Shown here: positions 8,315 to 16,849 of the stretch, piece by piece
How positions within the stretch are numbered: position 1 is the first letter of the stretch
Layout: the number at the start of each line of letters is the position of its first letter
NCBI GenBank assembly: GCA_964646615.1
Contig: CAZYEV010000034.1
Span: 1-64,000 of the forward strand
Length of the DNA: 64,000 nt
Direction of reading: 5' to 3'
Origin: M3007 sp964646615
GTDB lineage: Bacteria > Bacteroidota > Bacteroidia > Chitinophagales > Saprospiraceae
The notes under the pieces: generated by a model
Told to the model about the DNA's origin: nothing
Seen by the model: only the letters and a program-made list of their open reading frames with translations
Database searches by the model: none
Position numbers and translations under genes: made by a program

Positions 8315-9196
8315 ATGCTCGAAGAGTTTATCAATAAAATCAAAGACGGCGTATTTCAGGAATTGATTACCCGTTTTTCGGAGGCGGCGCCCAAGTTGTT
8401 GTTTGCGCTGCTCATCCTGATTCTTGGCCGAGTCATTGCGGGTTTGATTCGCCGGGTCATTCAGCGCGTGCTGTCGTTGGCGGGCATAGACCGTTTGGCC
8501 GAACGCCTCAACGACATTGATTTGGTGCAGCGCTCGGGCATGCGCATTGCGCTATCAGCGGTGGCAGGCCAGATGGTTTTCTACCTGCTCATGCTGGCTT
8601 TTGTCATCTTCGCCACCGATGTGCTGGGCATTCCCGCCATCACCGACATGGTGCGCGACCTGATTGACTACCTGCCGGCGCTGTTTTCGGCCTTTGTTCT
8701 GTTCTTGCTGGGCCTCTTTTTGGCCGACATGATTCGCGGTATCGTTCAGGCGACGTGCCAGAGCATGGGCATTCCGTCGGCCCGCCTGATAGGGACGGCG
8801 GTTTTTTATTTTCTCTTCATTACGGTGGCCGTCAGCGCCCTGGCCCAGGCGAAAATCAACACCGGCTTCATCGCCTCGAACCTGACGGTTATTGTGGGTG
8901 CGCTGGCGCTGGCCTTTGCTGTGGGCTATGGCTTAGCCGCGCGCGACCTGGTATCCAACTACATTGCCAGCCACTACAACCGCGACAAGGTGCAGGTGGG
9001 CCAGGACGTACGCATCGCCGGGGTGCGCGGCAAAGTGGTGCACATAGATGCCACGTCGCTCATTCTGCAGACGCCCGACAAGGCGATCATCGTGCCCATG
9101 AGCAAGATGATGACCGAAAAGGTCGAGATCTTCTACCCCGACGGTCAGGAGGAAAATTTGCTGCCGCCCGAAAGCACGGCCCCGCAAGACGCTTAG
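8315..9196 (+). CDS. Small-conductance mechanosensitive channel family protein (MscS-like)
   Basis: 293 residues from ATG 8315. It has an N-terminal amphipathic segment, then hydrophobic helices (LLFALLILILGRVIAGLI, QMVFYLLMLAFVIFATDVL, LFSAFVLFLLGLFLADMI, TAVFYFLFITVAVSALA, LTVIVGALALAFAVGYGLA). The last is the Gly/Ala-rich pore-like helix followed by RDLVSNYIASHY and a short beta domain (QVGQDVRIAGVRGKVVHID). It would open under membrane tension in the inner membrane. An upstream TTG at 8303 is less likely. Confidence 0.85.
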   Translation: MLEEFINKIKDGVFQELITRFSEAAPKLLFALLILILGRVIAGLIRRVIQRVLSLAGIDRLAERLNDIDLVQRSGMRIALSAVAGQMVFYLLMLAFVIFATDVLGIPAITDMVRDLIDYLPALFSAFVLFLLGLFLADMIRGIVQATCQSMGIPSARLIGTAVFYFLFITVAVSALAQAKINTGFIASNLTVIVGALALAFAVGYGLAARDLVSNYIASHYNRDKVQVGQDVRIAGVRGKVVHIDATSLILQTPDKAIIVPMSKMMTEKVEIFYPDGQEENLLPPESTAPQDA

Positions 9197-9224
9197 CTCC
9201 GTCAACAAAATTCTCCTTTCTATT

Positions 9225-10226
9225 ATGCGCATTTTAACCACCCTTTTTGCCCTCTCCTTCGTTCTGGCAGGCTCGCTTCAGGCTCAGGATGCTGCCACGG
9301 CCGCAGCCAAAGACACCACCTGGCGCTTTCGCGGTAGCTTAGGCTTCGACCTGAGCGGTTTGGGCATCATCAACCCGCGTGTGGGTGCCGGCACCAACCG
9401 CCTCACGGTGGGCGGATTGGGCACGCTCTCCGCCGACCGCATTGCCCAGCATTCCTTTTGGAAAAATCAGCTGGCACTCCAGATGGTGCTGCAGCAGCAG
9501 GGCCGCACTTCGCCGACGCAGCCGAAAGGTTTTCTGAAAAATCTGGACATCCTGCGCCTGACCTCCACCTATGGCCACAAGGTGGGCGGCGGCGATAAGT
9601 GGTTCGTCTCGGCAGACCTGCTGGCTCAGTCCCAATTGCTTCCCACGTATCGGAGCAACTATCTGCGCGCTACAGAAATTGACGGCAAGGCCGACCGCAT
9701 TGTGGCCAATTTCCTGTCGCCGTTGATTGTCCAGTTTTCGCCGGGCATTACGTTCAAACCTGACAAAAACCTCAGCTTCCAGTACTCGCCGGTAGCCGTG
9801 CGCTTCATCTATGTGGCCGATGACTCGCTGGCCATTTTAGATATCCACGGCAACGAAGTGAAAAGGGATGCCCAGGGGAATATTACTGAATACAACAACT
9901 ATTTCCTCGGCTTAGGCTCTGAGCTGGTCGGGCGTTACACCAATAAGTATTTCAACAACCGCTTATCGGTGAACAGCTCGCTGCGCCTGTTTTCCAACTA
10001 CCTCAACCAGCCGCAGAACATGGTGGTGTTGTTCACTAACAACTTCGGTATTCAGCTGTTTAAGGGCCTGTCGCTCGACCTGCTGGGTGAGGCGTTCTAC
10101 GATCCGAACCTGAAAATGATCATTGACGCCAATAAAAATCGCATCTACGGCGACGATGGCGATCGGTTAGCCCCAGCCACCCAGCTGACGGGCGCCTTTA
10201 TGCTCAAGTACAGCGTGATTTTCTGA
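9225..10226 (+). CDS. DUF3078-family outer-membrane/periplasmic protein
   Basis: 333 residues with a signal peptide ending SLQAQ at residue 21. The remainder is alternating polar/hydrophobic strands typical of a Bacteroidota beta-barrel (DUF3078): WRFRGSLGFDLSGLG, FWKNQLALQMVLQQQG, RLTSTYGHKVGG, and a C-terminal strand ending in phenylalanine. Molecular function is unknown. Its TGA overlaps the ATG of the phosphatase gene by one base, implying translational coupling. Confidence 0.82.
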   Translation: MRILTTLFALSFVLAGSLQAQDAATAAAKDTTWRFRGSLGFDLSGLGIINPRVGAGTNRLTVGGLGTLSADRIAQHSFWKNQLALQMVLQQQGRTSPTQPKGFLKNLDILRLTSTYGHKVGGGDKWFVSADLLAQSQLLPTYRSNYLRATEIDGKADRIVANFLSPLIVQFSPGITFKPDKNLSFQYSPVAVRFIYVADDSLAILDIHGNEVKRDAQGNITEYNNYFLGLGSELVGRYTNKYFNNRLSVNSSLRLFSNYLNQPQNMVVLFTNNFGIQLFKGLSLDLLGEAFYDPNLKMIIDANKNRIYGDDGDRLAPATQLTGAFMLKYSVIF

Positions 10227-10687
10227 TGCGCATTTTGATGGTTTGTTTGGGCAACATTTGCCGAAGCCCATTGGCAGAAGGTATCCTCAAGCATAAGGCT
10301 CAGCAACTGGGCCTGAATTGGTCGGTGGACAGCGCGGGCACAGGCGCCTGGCACGCAGGCGAGTTGCCCGACCGGCGTTCTATTGATGTGGCGCGCCGCT
10401 TTGGCATTGACATCACCGACCAGCGCGCACGCCAGGTCCGTCTGGAGGACTTCGAGCGCTTCGACCTCATCTTCGCTATGGACCGGCAGAACTTGCGGCA
10501 CCTGCAGCAGATGGCCACCCGCCCGGAGCATCGGCAAAAAATCCGGCTGCTGCTCGATGTCCTCTACCCCGGCCAGGAGCAGGAAGTGCCCGACCCATAC
10601 TACGGCGGCCTGGAAGGCTTTGTGCAGGTTTTTCGCTTAGTAGAAGCTGCCTGCGAGCGCCTGCTGGAAGAGCACAGGCCTCAGTAA
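10226..10687 (+). CDS. Low-molecular-weight protein-tyrosine phosphatase
   Basis: 153 residues. The CX5R active site is C7 to R13 (CLGNICR) followed by SPLAEG, and the general-acid aspartate is D113 in VPDPYYGG. It removes phosphate from tyrosine residues, in bacteria often on capsule/exopolysaccharide kinases or arginine phosphates. A strong terminator follows at 10704. Confidence 0.95.
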   Translation: MRILMVCLGNICRSPLAEGILKHKAQQLGLNWSVDSAGTGAWHAGELPDRRSIDVARRFGIDITDQRARQVRLEDFERFDLIFAMDRQNLRHLQQMATRPEHRQKIRLLLDVLYPGQEQEVPDPYYGGLEGFVQVFRLVEAACERLLEEHRPQ

Positions 10688-10703
10688 GAAAGGTTCCCCC
10701 CCC

Positions 10704-10738
10704 ACAGCCCTGAGCAACGCCTTGTTGCTCAGGGCTGT
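10704..10738 (+). terminator. Intrinsic terminator after phosphatase gene
   Basis: A perfect 15-bp stem (ACAGCCCTGAGCAAC with its complement) closes a five-base loop and is followed by TGTTTA. Confidence 0.85.
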
Positions 10739-10760
10739 TGTTTATAGCCTCATCCGCTCA

Positions 10761-10807
10761 TTCGAGGCTTCTGCCTCGAATGCCTCTATTCCCAGGGCTA
10801 TGCCCGG
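10761..10807. repeat. Double-hairpin dispersed repeat, copy A
   Basis: A perfect hairpin TTCGAGGC-TTCT-GCCTCGAA is followed by CTATTCCCAGGGCTATGCCC, which forms a second stem. A related copy is at 51481-51531 and a weaker half-copy at 52012-52034. The 10739-11087 intergenic region holds nothing else that I recognise. Confidence 0.65.
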
Positions 10808-11087
10808 AGCGTCTCCTACTCTCCCTACCCGTTCATGCAGAGGCCGCAGAGATGCTTCGTTCGGCTTTTCCCTGCGTCTGCGGCGGTGCGCGGTTGGCGG
10901 TTGTGCTGGTTGCGGGCCAATGAACGAGGCGGCGGCTGGCTTGTTTGAGGGAGTGGCTGGCGTCGTTGAAGATGCGCCAAGTGTTAAAAAATAAAATTTG
11001 CCCAGCGGGCGCATACTATTTGCGTCTTCAGCCTTGTTTAAAGGTCGGTTTTCAGGCAATCACACATCACCTTTGAATTTCTCGCTT

Positions 11088-11324
11088 ATGTTCAAACCTT
11101 ACCCTGAGGATGATCTCATGCGTTTTCTTTACCATGAAATGCCGGCAGAAGAAGCGGCGCGCATGAAACAGCGTTTGGCGTCTGACCCTGTGCTGCGGGC
11201 GGAGTTTCACGAGCTGCAGCAGGCGAAGCAAACGCTTCCGAAAGTTCAATTTTTACCGGCGTCCAATACACTTCACCGCATCCTGCAATACAGCACAAAA
11301 ACGGCTTTAGAGGCCCAGTTCTAA
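11088..11324 (+). CDS. Small conserved Bacteroidota protein, anti-sigma-like
   Basis: 78 residues from ATG 11088 (MFKPYPEDDLMRFLYHEMPAEEAARM). It resembles the short acidic/helical proteins widespread in Bacteroidota whose N terminus is like an anti-sigma zinc-finger domain (EEDLIxYLYxEL...) but which lack the zinc ligands and the membrane helix. The C terminus (TLHRILQYS) is also typical. Function unknown. An upstream extension of the frame to 10998 has no homology. It is closed by the terminator at 11355. Confidence 0.7.
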   Translation: MFKPYPEDDLMRFLYHEMPAEEAARMKQRLASDPVLRAEFHELQQAKQTLPKVQFLPASNTLHRILQYSTKTALEAQF

Positions 11325-11354
11325 CCCAAGCAGCGGCCTCCAGACCATGAAAGC

Positions 11355-11386
11355 AGCCCCCGCTCTGGCCTTCCGGAGTGGGGGCT
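11355..11386 (+). terminator. Intrinsic terminator
   Basis: An 11-bp stem (AGCCCCCGCTC with GAGTGGGGGCT, one G-T pair) is followed by TTTTT. It separates the small gene from rlmD. Confidence 0.85.
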
Positions 11387-11421
11387 TTTTGTTGGCGACC
11401 TTCGGAGCGGCTCGTGCGGTC

Positions 11422-11429
11422 TATTTTTG
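11422..11429 (+). promoter_or_regulatory. Promoter -7 box of rlmD
   Basis: TATTTTTG fits TAnnTTTG and lies 19 bases before the ATG at 11449, just after the preceding terminator. No good -33 match is seen. Confidence 0.6.
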
Positions 11430-11448
11430 CGGCCTCAAACGCGAGCGC

Positions 11449-12876
11449 ATGGGTCGAAAATCCAAATCGTATGTGGCGGAGGCCGTAACCATTCACGGGC
11501 TGGCCGATAAGGGTAGGGCCGTTGGCCGGGCGGCCGATGGGATGGTTGTGTTTGTAGAGGGTGCTGTGCCGGGCGATGTGGCGGATGTGTGGGTGTTCCG
11601 AAAACGCGGCGGCTTTGCCGAGGGGCGTTTAGAGCGTCTTCGGGTGCCCTCGCCGCACCGGGTGGAGCCGTTTTGCCGGCATTTTTCCGTGTGTGGAGGG
11701 TGCAAATGGCAGCATCTGGCCTACGAGGCCCAACTGGAGCATAAGCAGCAGGCCGTTGTGGATGCCTTTGAGCGCATCGCCAAAGTGCCGGTAGGCGAAT
11801 TTTTGCCCATTCTGCCCGCCCCGCAAACGACATATTACCGCAACAAACTGGAGTTTGGCTTTGCCAACCGGCGCTGGCTGTTGCCCGAGGAAATTGCCGA
11901 CCCCACCATTGAGGCACAACCCGCGCTGGGCTTTCACCGCGCCGGCGCCTTCGATAAGGTCGTGGACATCCAGGAGTGCTGGCTACAGGCAGAGCCTTCT
12001 AACCTTATCCGAAATACGGCCCGGCAGGTTGCTTTCGAGCAGAGGCTAAGCTTTTACGACCTCCGAAAACAACAGGGTTTCTTGCGCAACCTCATGCTGC
12101 GGCTGACGACCACCGGCGAGGCGCTGGCCCTGTTCAGCTTCGGATACGATGACCCCGAAGCCATCCGACGCTACCTGGATACTCTGCTTGAGCGGCTGGG
12201 CGAACACCTGACAACGGTGGTTTACTGCATTAACCCCAAAGCCAACGACATCGTGCTCGACTTAGACATGGTTACCTACACGGGCAAGGGCTTTGTGGTG
12301 GAACAACTGGGCGACCTGCGCTTCAAAATCGGGCCGAAGTCGTTCTTCCAGACCAACTCGGCCCAGGCCAAAAACTTGTACGACACGGCGCTGGACTTTG
12401 CGGGCCTGACAGGGGGGGAGAACGTCTTTGACCTCTACACCGGCACGGGGTCTATCGCCCTGTATGCTGCCCGGCACTGCCGCCACGTGGTAGGTATCGA
12501 GGAGGTGCCCGAGGCCATCGCCGACGCGGAGGAGAACCGCCTGCTGAACGACATTGACAACGCGCATTTTTACGTAGGCGACGTGAAGGACCTGCTGACG
12601 CCGGCGTTTGTGGAGCAACACGGTCGGCCCGATGTGGTCATCACCGACCCGCCGCGGGCAGGCATGCACGAGCGGGCTGTGCGCTTTCTGCTGGAATTGG
12701 GAGCGCCACGCATCGTGTATGTGAGCTGCAATCCGGCCACGCAGGCGCGCGATGTGCAGCTGCTGGCCGAGCGCTATGACGTGTTGCGCGTGCGAGCGGT
12801 GGACATGTTTCCGCACACACATCACGTGGAAAGCGTGGCACTGCTGCAGCTGCGCTCTTCGGAGAAGATGGCCTGA
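11449..12876 (+). CDS. rlmD: 23S rRNA (uracil-C5)-methyltransferase, RlmD/RumA family
   Basis: 475 residues from ATG 11449; the longer frame from 11347 runs through the terminator and is rejected. An N-terminal TRAM domain (residues 1-60) is followed by iron-sulphur ligands C76, C82 and C85 in CRHFSVCGGCKW with a later cysteine in IQECW. The methyltransferase domain has DLYTGTGSIALYAA as SAM motif, TDPPRAG, and the nucleophile cysteine in VSCNPATQARD. It methylates a uridine in 23S rRNA (RlmD acts at U1939, RlmC at U747; the family here could be either or a fused role). Confidence 0.93.
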   Translation: MGRKSKSYVAEAVTIHGLADKGRAVGRAADGMVVFVEGAVPGDVADVWVFRKRGGFAEGRLERLRVPSPHRVEPFCRHFSVCGGCKWQHLAYEAQLEHKQQAVVDAFERIAKVPVGEFLPILPAPQTTYYRNKLEFGFANRRWLLPEEIADPTIEAQPALGFHRAGAFDKVVDIQECWLQAEPSNLIRNTARQVAFEQRLSFYDLRKQQGFLRNLMLRLTTTGEALALFSFGYDDPEAIRRYLDTLLERLGEHLTTVVYCINPKANDIVLDLDMVTYTGKGFVVEQLGDLRFKIGPKSFFQTNSAQAKNLYDTALDFAGLTGGENVFDLYTGTGSIALYAARHCRHVVGIEEVPEAIADAEENRLLNDIDNAHFYVGDVKDLLTPAFVEQHGRPDVVITDPPRAGMHERAVRFLLELGAPRIVYVSCNPATQARDVQLLAERYDVLRVRAVDMFPHTHHVESVALLQLRSSEKMA

Positions 12877-12930
12877 CGTTGAACCAATGGCGCCTTATCT
12901 GTTTTTAGTGGCCGCTATTTTTTGCTGCCC

Positions 12931-13806
12931 ATGACACACCGCCCGCCCAGTGCTTTAGATTGGTTGCTGCTGTTGATCCTCACGGCCATTTGGGGTTTGT
13001 CCTTTGTTTTCATCAAGCGCGCTATAGCCGTTTACACGCCGCTGCAGATGGCGATGTGGCGCATGGTGCTGGCTTTGGTGGCGTATGCGCCGGTGGCCTG
13101 GTTGTTCTGGCCGCGCATTGACTGGACGCGCTGGCGGGCGTTGCTGGTAGTGGCGTTTTGCGGCTCGGCCATTCCCAATTTTCTTTTTGCGGTGGCGCAG
13201 ACGCGCGTGAGCAGCAGCCTGGCTGGCGTGCTCAATTCGCTCACGCCGTTGTTCACGTTATTGCTGGGCGCTGTCTTTTTCCATTTTCGGCCCTCCGGCA
13301 GCAAGGTGGCTGGAGTTACCTTAGGCTTTTTGGGGGCTGTGGCGTTGGTATTTGTGCAGCGCGGTCGTGTCGTGGATGGCCAGATAGAGTATGCGCTGCT
13401 GTGTGCGGCAGCCACGCTGTGCTATGCCATCAACGCCAACACGGTGAGCCGCTATTTGCGCGACCAGCATCCGGCGGCCATTGCCTCGGGGGCCTTTGTG
13501 CTCACGGGAGGGCTGTTCTTGCTGGGGCTGGGCTGGTCGGGCGGTTGGTCGGCAGCGCTGACACATCCGGATGGTATGGCTGGGCTGGGGTACATCAGCT
13601 ATCTGGCAGTGCTGGGTACGGTGGGCGGCTCCATTCTATACTTCTGGCTTTTGCAGCGCACCAGCGCGCTGTTTGCCACATCGGTAACGTACCTGCTCCC
13701 TGTGGCTGCTTTGATAGCCGGATCTCTGGACGGCGAGGCGGTCGGCGCCTTTGACATGGCCAGCACAGCAATCATCCTGACGGGCGTGTATCTGGCGCGC
13801 AAATAA
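12931..13806 (+). CDS. EamA/DMT-family transporter
   Basis: 291 residues from ATG 12931. Ten hydrophobic helices in two EamA repeats; first repeat opens with LLLLILTAIWGLSFVFIKRAI and the second with ALLCAAATLCYAINANTVSRYL. Such inner-membrane carriers export amino acids or other small metabolites; the substrate cannot be inferred. It may be read with rlmD, 54 bases upstream. Confidence 0.92.
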   Translation: MTHRPPSALDWLLLLILTAIWGLSFVFIKRAIAVYTPLQMAMWRMVLALVAYAPVAWLFWPRIDWTRWRALLVVAFCGSAIPNFLFAVAQTRVSSSLAGVLNSLTPLFTLLLGAVFFHFRPSGSKVAGVTLGFLGAVALVFVQRGRVVDGQIEYALLCAAATLCYAINANTVSRYLRDQHPAAIASGAFVLTGGLFLLGLGWSGGWSAALTHPDGMAGLGYISYLAVLGTVGGSILYFWLLQRTSALFATSVTYLLPVAALIAGSLDGEAVGAFDMASTAIILTGVYLARK

Positions 13807-13810
13807 ATGA

Positions 13811-13848
13811 GCGCAGGCGCCTGCGCATTTCAGCACAGGCGCCTGCGT
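13811..13848. terminator. Bidirectional hairpin between convergent genes
   Basis: GCGCAGGCGCCTGCGC, itself a perfect palindrome, is repeated in near-identical form 23 bases later, so the two can pair as a 13-bp stem. There is no T-run. It sits between the EamA gene and the tonB-like gene, which converge. Confidence 0.5.
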
Positions 13849-13888
13849 CGGATGCCAGAACGGCTATCGTGGGCATTGCGGAAGGCCG

Positions 13889-14851
13889 CTATTTGACTCT
13901 GAAGTCGAAGGTGATGGTTCCGCATTGCTCCGACACGTCCGGGTCGGGAGCAAAGCGGTACTGGCGCGCCCAACTGAGGGCTTTGTTGCGTAGCACGCCT
14001 TCGGTAGTGGTGGAGCCGACCTGGGTGTAGGTGGCGGAGGTTACCTCACCTTCGGAGTTGACGCACACGCGGATGGCTACGCGGCCGGTGTATTGGGTGT
14101 CGTCCACCATTTTGGGCCGACTGACGACACGGCGGCCCGACAGGCCTCCGCCGATGGACTCACCCACGCCCTGGCCATCGCCGCCGCCGCTACCGCCACC
14201 GCTGCCGCCCTGACCGAAGGGGTTGTTGCCTGTGCCACCGGGCTGGCCCTGGTTGCCGGGCTGGCCGGTATTGCCCTGGCCCGTGCCCGAGCCGGGTTTG
14301 CCAAAAGCGCTGCCAAATTGGCCGCGTTTGCGGTCGGCTTCTTCTTTCTCACGGCGCTGGCGCTCTTGCTCTTCAGCGATGCGACGCTGTTCGGCGGCCT
14401 GCCGGTCGGCTTCTTCCTGTTTGCGGCGGCGCTCGTCTTCCTGTTGTTTGCGGCGTGCCTCTTCCTGAGCGCGGCGCAGGGCGGCCACGTCGGGGTCGGT
14501 CGAGGTGGGCGTGTTGGTGGCCGAAGGCGCTGTGGGCTTCGGCGGCGGCGATGTCTTCTGCGGCGCCGGAGTGGGCGTGGGCCGTTCTGCAGGTGTTTTG
14601 CTCGACGGGTCTTCCATTTGCTGACCCTGAGGTGCGGGCGAGCTGCCCTGGCCGCGGTCGGGCAGGCCGGGCGATGCTTTCGAGCCACCACCGCCCCATT
14701 CAATAACAATGGGTGGTGGCGTCTGCGGAGGTGTTTTTACACCCACCTGCATAAAGATGAGCAACAACAGCAGCAGCAGGTGCAACAGCACACTGATGAC
14801 AGCCGCTTTGAGGCGGTCCTCGTCATTTTGTCGGGATATGGCAGCAGACAT
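13889..14851 (-). CDS. TonB/TolA-like energy transducer
   Basis: 320 residues. One N-terminal membrane helix (AAVISVLLHLLLLLLLIFMQVGV) anchors it in the inner membrane. A Pro-rich part (about 40-115) is followed by a charged coiled coil rich in Arg/Glu/Gln (about 120-175), a Gly/Gln/Asn-rich linker, and a C-terminal TonB-type domain (TGRVAIRVCVNSEGEVTSATYT... to FDFRVK). It would span the periplasm and carry proton-motive energy from ExbB/ExbD to outer-membrane transporters. It is the last gene of the exbB-exbD-tonB set. Confidence 0.9.
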   Translation of the reverse strand: MSAAISRQNDEDRLKAAVISVLLHLLLLLLLIFMQVGVKTPPQTPPPIVIEWGGGGSKASPGLPDRGQGSSPAPQGQQMEDPSSKTPAERPTPTPAPQKTSPPPKPTAPSATNTPTSTDPDVAALRRAQEEARRKQQEDERRRKQEEADRQAAEQRRIAEEQERQRREKEEADRKRGQFGSAFGKPGSGTGQGNTGQPGNQGQPGGTGNNPFGQGGSGGGSGGGDGQGVGESIGGGLSGRRVVSRPKMVDDTQYTGRVAIRVCVNSEGEVTSATYTQVGSTTTEGVLRNKALSWARQYRFAPDPDVSEQCGTITFDFRVK

Positions 14852-14931
14852 GGCTTTTTTCTACTTTAGATGAATACGCGACTATAAAATGCACAACTGC
14901 GCCGAATGCTTTTTGTCGCAGACCGGGCGCC

Positions 14932-15348
14932 TTATCGCTCGCCTCTGCGTTCTTCTGTAGCCAGAATGGTTTTGATCTTGAGCCGGTTAGCGATGTCCAA
15001 AATGTAAACAACATCGTCTAAGGGCACGGTCTTTTCAGCCACGACGGTGAGGGTTATTTGCTTGGGATCTTCCCTTTTAGCGCGGATTTTAGCCGCTACA
15101 GCATTCTCTAAGTTCTCTTTGCGCACGCGGACGCCGTCCACAAAGTACTCGCCGTTACGGTTGACGGATACGGCCAGGTCGGGCGAAGCCATCGTCTTGG
15201 ATGTGCTGGAAGGCAGCTGCAGGTTTAAGGCGTTCGGGGTAACGAATTTGGACGTCAGCATGAAAAACATCAGCAGCAGGAAGATGATGTCAATCATGGC
15301 TGCCAGACTGAACGTCGGCGTAACGCGAACTCTTCGTTTCAGGCCCAT
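14932..15348 (-). CDS. exbD: Biopolymer transport protein ExbD/TolR family
   Basis: 138 residues, one N-terminal helix (LAAMIDIIFLLLMFFMLTSKF) containing the essential membrane aspartate (MID), and a periplasmic ExbD domain (LNLQLPSS... LDDVVYILDIANRLKI). It forms the proton channel with ExbB. It lies 42 bases after exbB and 80 before the tonB-like gene. Confidence 0.93.
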   Translation of the reverse strand: MGLKRRVRVTPTFSLAAMIDIIFLLLMFFMLTSKFVTPNALNLQLPSSTSKTMASPDLAVSVNRNGEYFVDGVRVRKENLENAVAAKIRAKREDPKQITLTVVAEKTVPLDDVVYILDIANRLKIKTILATEERRGER

Positions 15349-15390
15349 GGCATTTTTCCGATGTTAGGATGAAAAGATGGGTGAACGACC

Positions 15391-16098
15391 TTAGCGCGAA
15401 GGCTCTTGCAGCAGGTCCATGAATTGCAAGGCGGTGTATTCCATTTTATACACCACTTTATCTAAGTTGGACACCAGCACATTGTAGCCGGCCATAGCTA
15501 CGATGGAAACCACCAAGCCCATGGCAGTACTGGTGAGGGCCTGATAGATACCGCTGGAGAGCACCTGCGGTGTTACGTTTTCGGCGGTGGACATATCCTG
15601 GAACGACAGGATAAGGCCAAGCACGGTACCCAACAGCCCGAACATAGGCCCCAGGCCGGAAATAGAGGCCAAAGTGGAGAGGTTGCGCTCTAATTTGAGC
15701 AGCTCCAGGTTGCCCACGTTTTCGATGGCTTTATTGATGTCTTCCAGCGGCTTGCCGATGCGGTCTAAGCCTTTTTCAACCATGCGGGCCATAGGAGCAT
15801 CCACGCTCTGGCACAACGCCTTGGCGGCCTGGAGGTTACCGCTTTCTACGCTGGCCCGAATGCTGTTCATGAAGTTTTGGTCCACGCGCCCGGCGCGCTT
15901 GATGGTCAGGTAGCGCTCGATGATGATGTAAACGGCAGCAATAGACAAAAACACCAGAATGAAAAACATGGCCATGCTGGACGTGGTGTTGCCCATGAAG
16001 GTGTCCAGCAGGCTTTTGTGCGTTACGGTTTCGGGTGTCTGGGTAGCGGGCAGAAATTGCAAGAACCAGAATGTGGCAAACAGAAAGGATGAACTCAT
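15391..16098 (-). CDS. exbB: MotA/TolQ/ExbB proton-channel protein
   Basis: 235 residues from ATG 16098. Three hydrophobic segments: MAMFFILVFLSIAAVYIIIERYL, ISGLGPMFGLLGTVLGLILSF and SSGIYQALTSTAMGLVVSIVAMAGYNVLV; the last two hold the conserved ExbB GLLGTVxG and TAxGLVVxI motifs. The open frame extends to 16308 but that part crosses the promoter at 16159-16166 and has no homology. Confidence 0.93.
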   Translation of the reverse strand: MSSSFLFATFWFLQFLPATQTPETVTHKSLLDTFMGNTTSSMAMFFILVFLSIAAVYIIIERYLTIKRAGRVDQNFMNSIRASVESGNLQAAKALCQSVDAPMARMVEKGLDRIGKPLEDINKAIENVGNLELLKLERNLSTLASISGLGPMFGLLGTVLGLILSFQDMSTAENVTPQVLSSGIYQALTSTAMGLVVSIVAMAGYNVLVSNLDKVVYKMEYTALQFMDLLQEPSR

Positions 16099-16158
16099 AC
16101 GGCGAAGAATGCGTACTGGGTTAGTAAACGTATTGTTTCTATGCGCGCTTGCAAACGC

Positions 16159-16166
16159 CAAAGGTA
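16159..16166 (-). promoter_or_regulatory. Promoter -7 box of exbB-exbD-tonB
   Basis: Minus-strand TACCTTTG fits TAnnTTTG, 60 bases upstream of the exbB ATG. A TTTA is found 18 bases further upstream. Confidence 0.7.
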
Positions 16167-16295
16167 GGCCGTTTTGTATTTGCGTAAAGAAACGACGTGT
16201 GCTTTGGCGCCGCAAATGTGCGGAAATGTCTGGCGCCATGCTTATGCCAAACGCCAGAAAAAAGTAACCCTTTGCTCTTGTACTTAAACAAACAA

Positions 16296-16316
16296 AGCCG
16301 CCCGGCACAGGCGGCT
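16296..16316 (-). terminator. Intrinsic terminator of the small minus-strand transcript
   Basis: On the minus strand AGCCGCC and GGCGGCT form a 7-bp stem with a seven-base loop, followed by TTGTTTGTTT. It ends a transcript coming from 16550, before exbB. Confidence 0.75.
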
Positions 16317-16383
16317 CTGCTCGTATTTTTGACGGGAAAACAAGGTAGGAAGGGATTATACGTACCCGCTGAGTATCCCGAAT

Positions 16384-16473
16384 TCAGCGAGCAAAGTTGC
16401 CCCAGAGATGGGCCATTCTGGGCGCAACGCGCACTACCACGAGTGCGAGGAGGGCAATGTACAAAATGAGCAT
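16384..16473 (-). CDS. Candidate 29-residue single-pass membrane peptide
   Basis: ATG at 16473, TGA at 16384. The peptide is MLILYIALLALVVVRVAPR followed by a ten-residue tail ending GNFAR: one hydrophobic helix and a short basic end with Trp. It is too short for ordinary gene calling. Support comes from its surroundings: a TACCTTTG -7 box 77 bases upstream and an intrinsic terminator 68 bases downstream enclose it and nothing else. I do not recognise the family. The alternative is that the transcript is a non-coding RNA. Confidence 0.5.
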   Translation of the reverse strand: MLILYIALLALVVVRVAPRMAHLWGNFAR

Positions 16474-16549
16474 AGTGCAGAAACGGTTTAGATTATGAGA
16501 GAAGATAGGAAAAATGCCAGAACTCAGGCGCATGTTCCGAGTTCAGCGT

Positions 16550-16557
16550 CAAAGGTA
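16550..16557 (-). promoter_or_regulatory. Promoter -7 box upstream of small membrane peptide
   Basis: Minus-strand TACCTTTG fits TAnnTTTG; a TTG lies 23 bases upstream, slightly further than usual. Confidence 0.6.
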
Positions 16558-16849
16558 AAAACTACCCTTTTTGTGTGGTGCAATTAGAGGTTAAATTTTT
16601 TAGAATTCGGCGAAATTTTTCCGACGAACGGCGCCCCGAGGGCAGAGCAGGGTATTTTGAGCGGCCCCACTGGAAGATACACCGCCCCAAAACGGGTGTG
16701 TAACCGCCGTGTGCAGAGGTTTCAGGCTTCTCCACCTACTGGAGCAACGGCATACCCTACGCCTGCGGTAGTCTTTTACCTCATACAAATGACCCTTCGA
16801 ATACCTGAGGCGTTCGAAGTGGTTTTAGTGGCAAGGCTGACCGGCAGCG
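16558..16849. other. Intergenic, nothing recognised
   Basis: About 290 bases between the small transcript promoter and the end of the epimerase gene. No gene, RNA or repeat recognised. Confidence 0.4.

Noticed and set aside
10722..10994. 90-residue plus-strand frame after the phosphatase gene
   Set aside because: It starts in the terminator stem and runs through a dispersed repeat; no domain.
16197..16469. 90-residue plus-strand frame near exbB
   Set aside because: It is antisense to the promoter, terminator and small transcript on the minus strand and lacks any domain.
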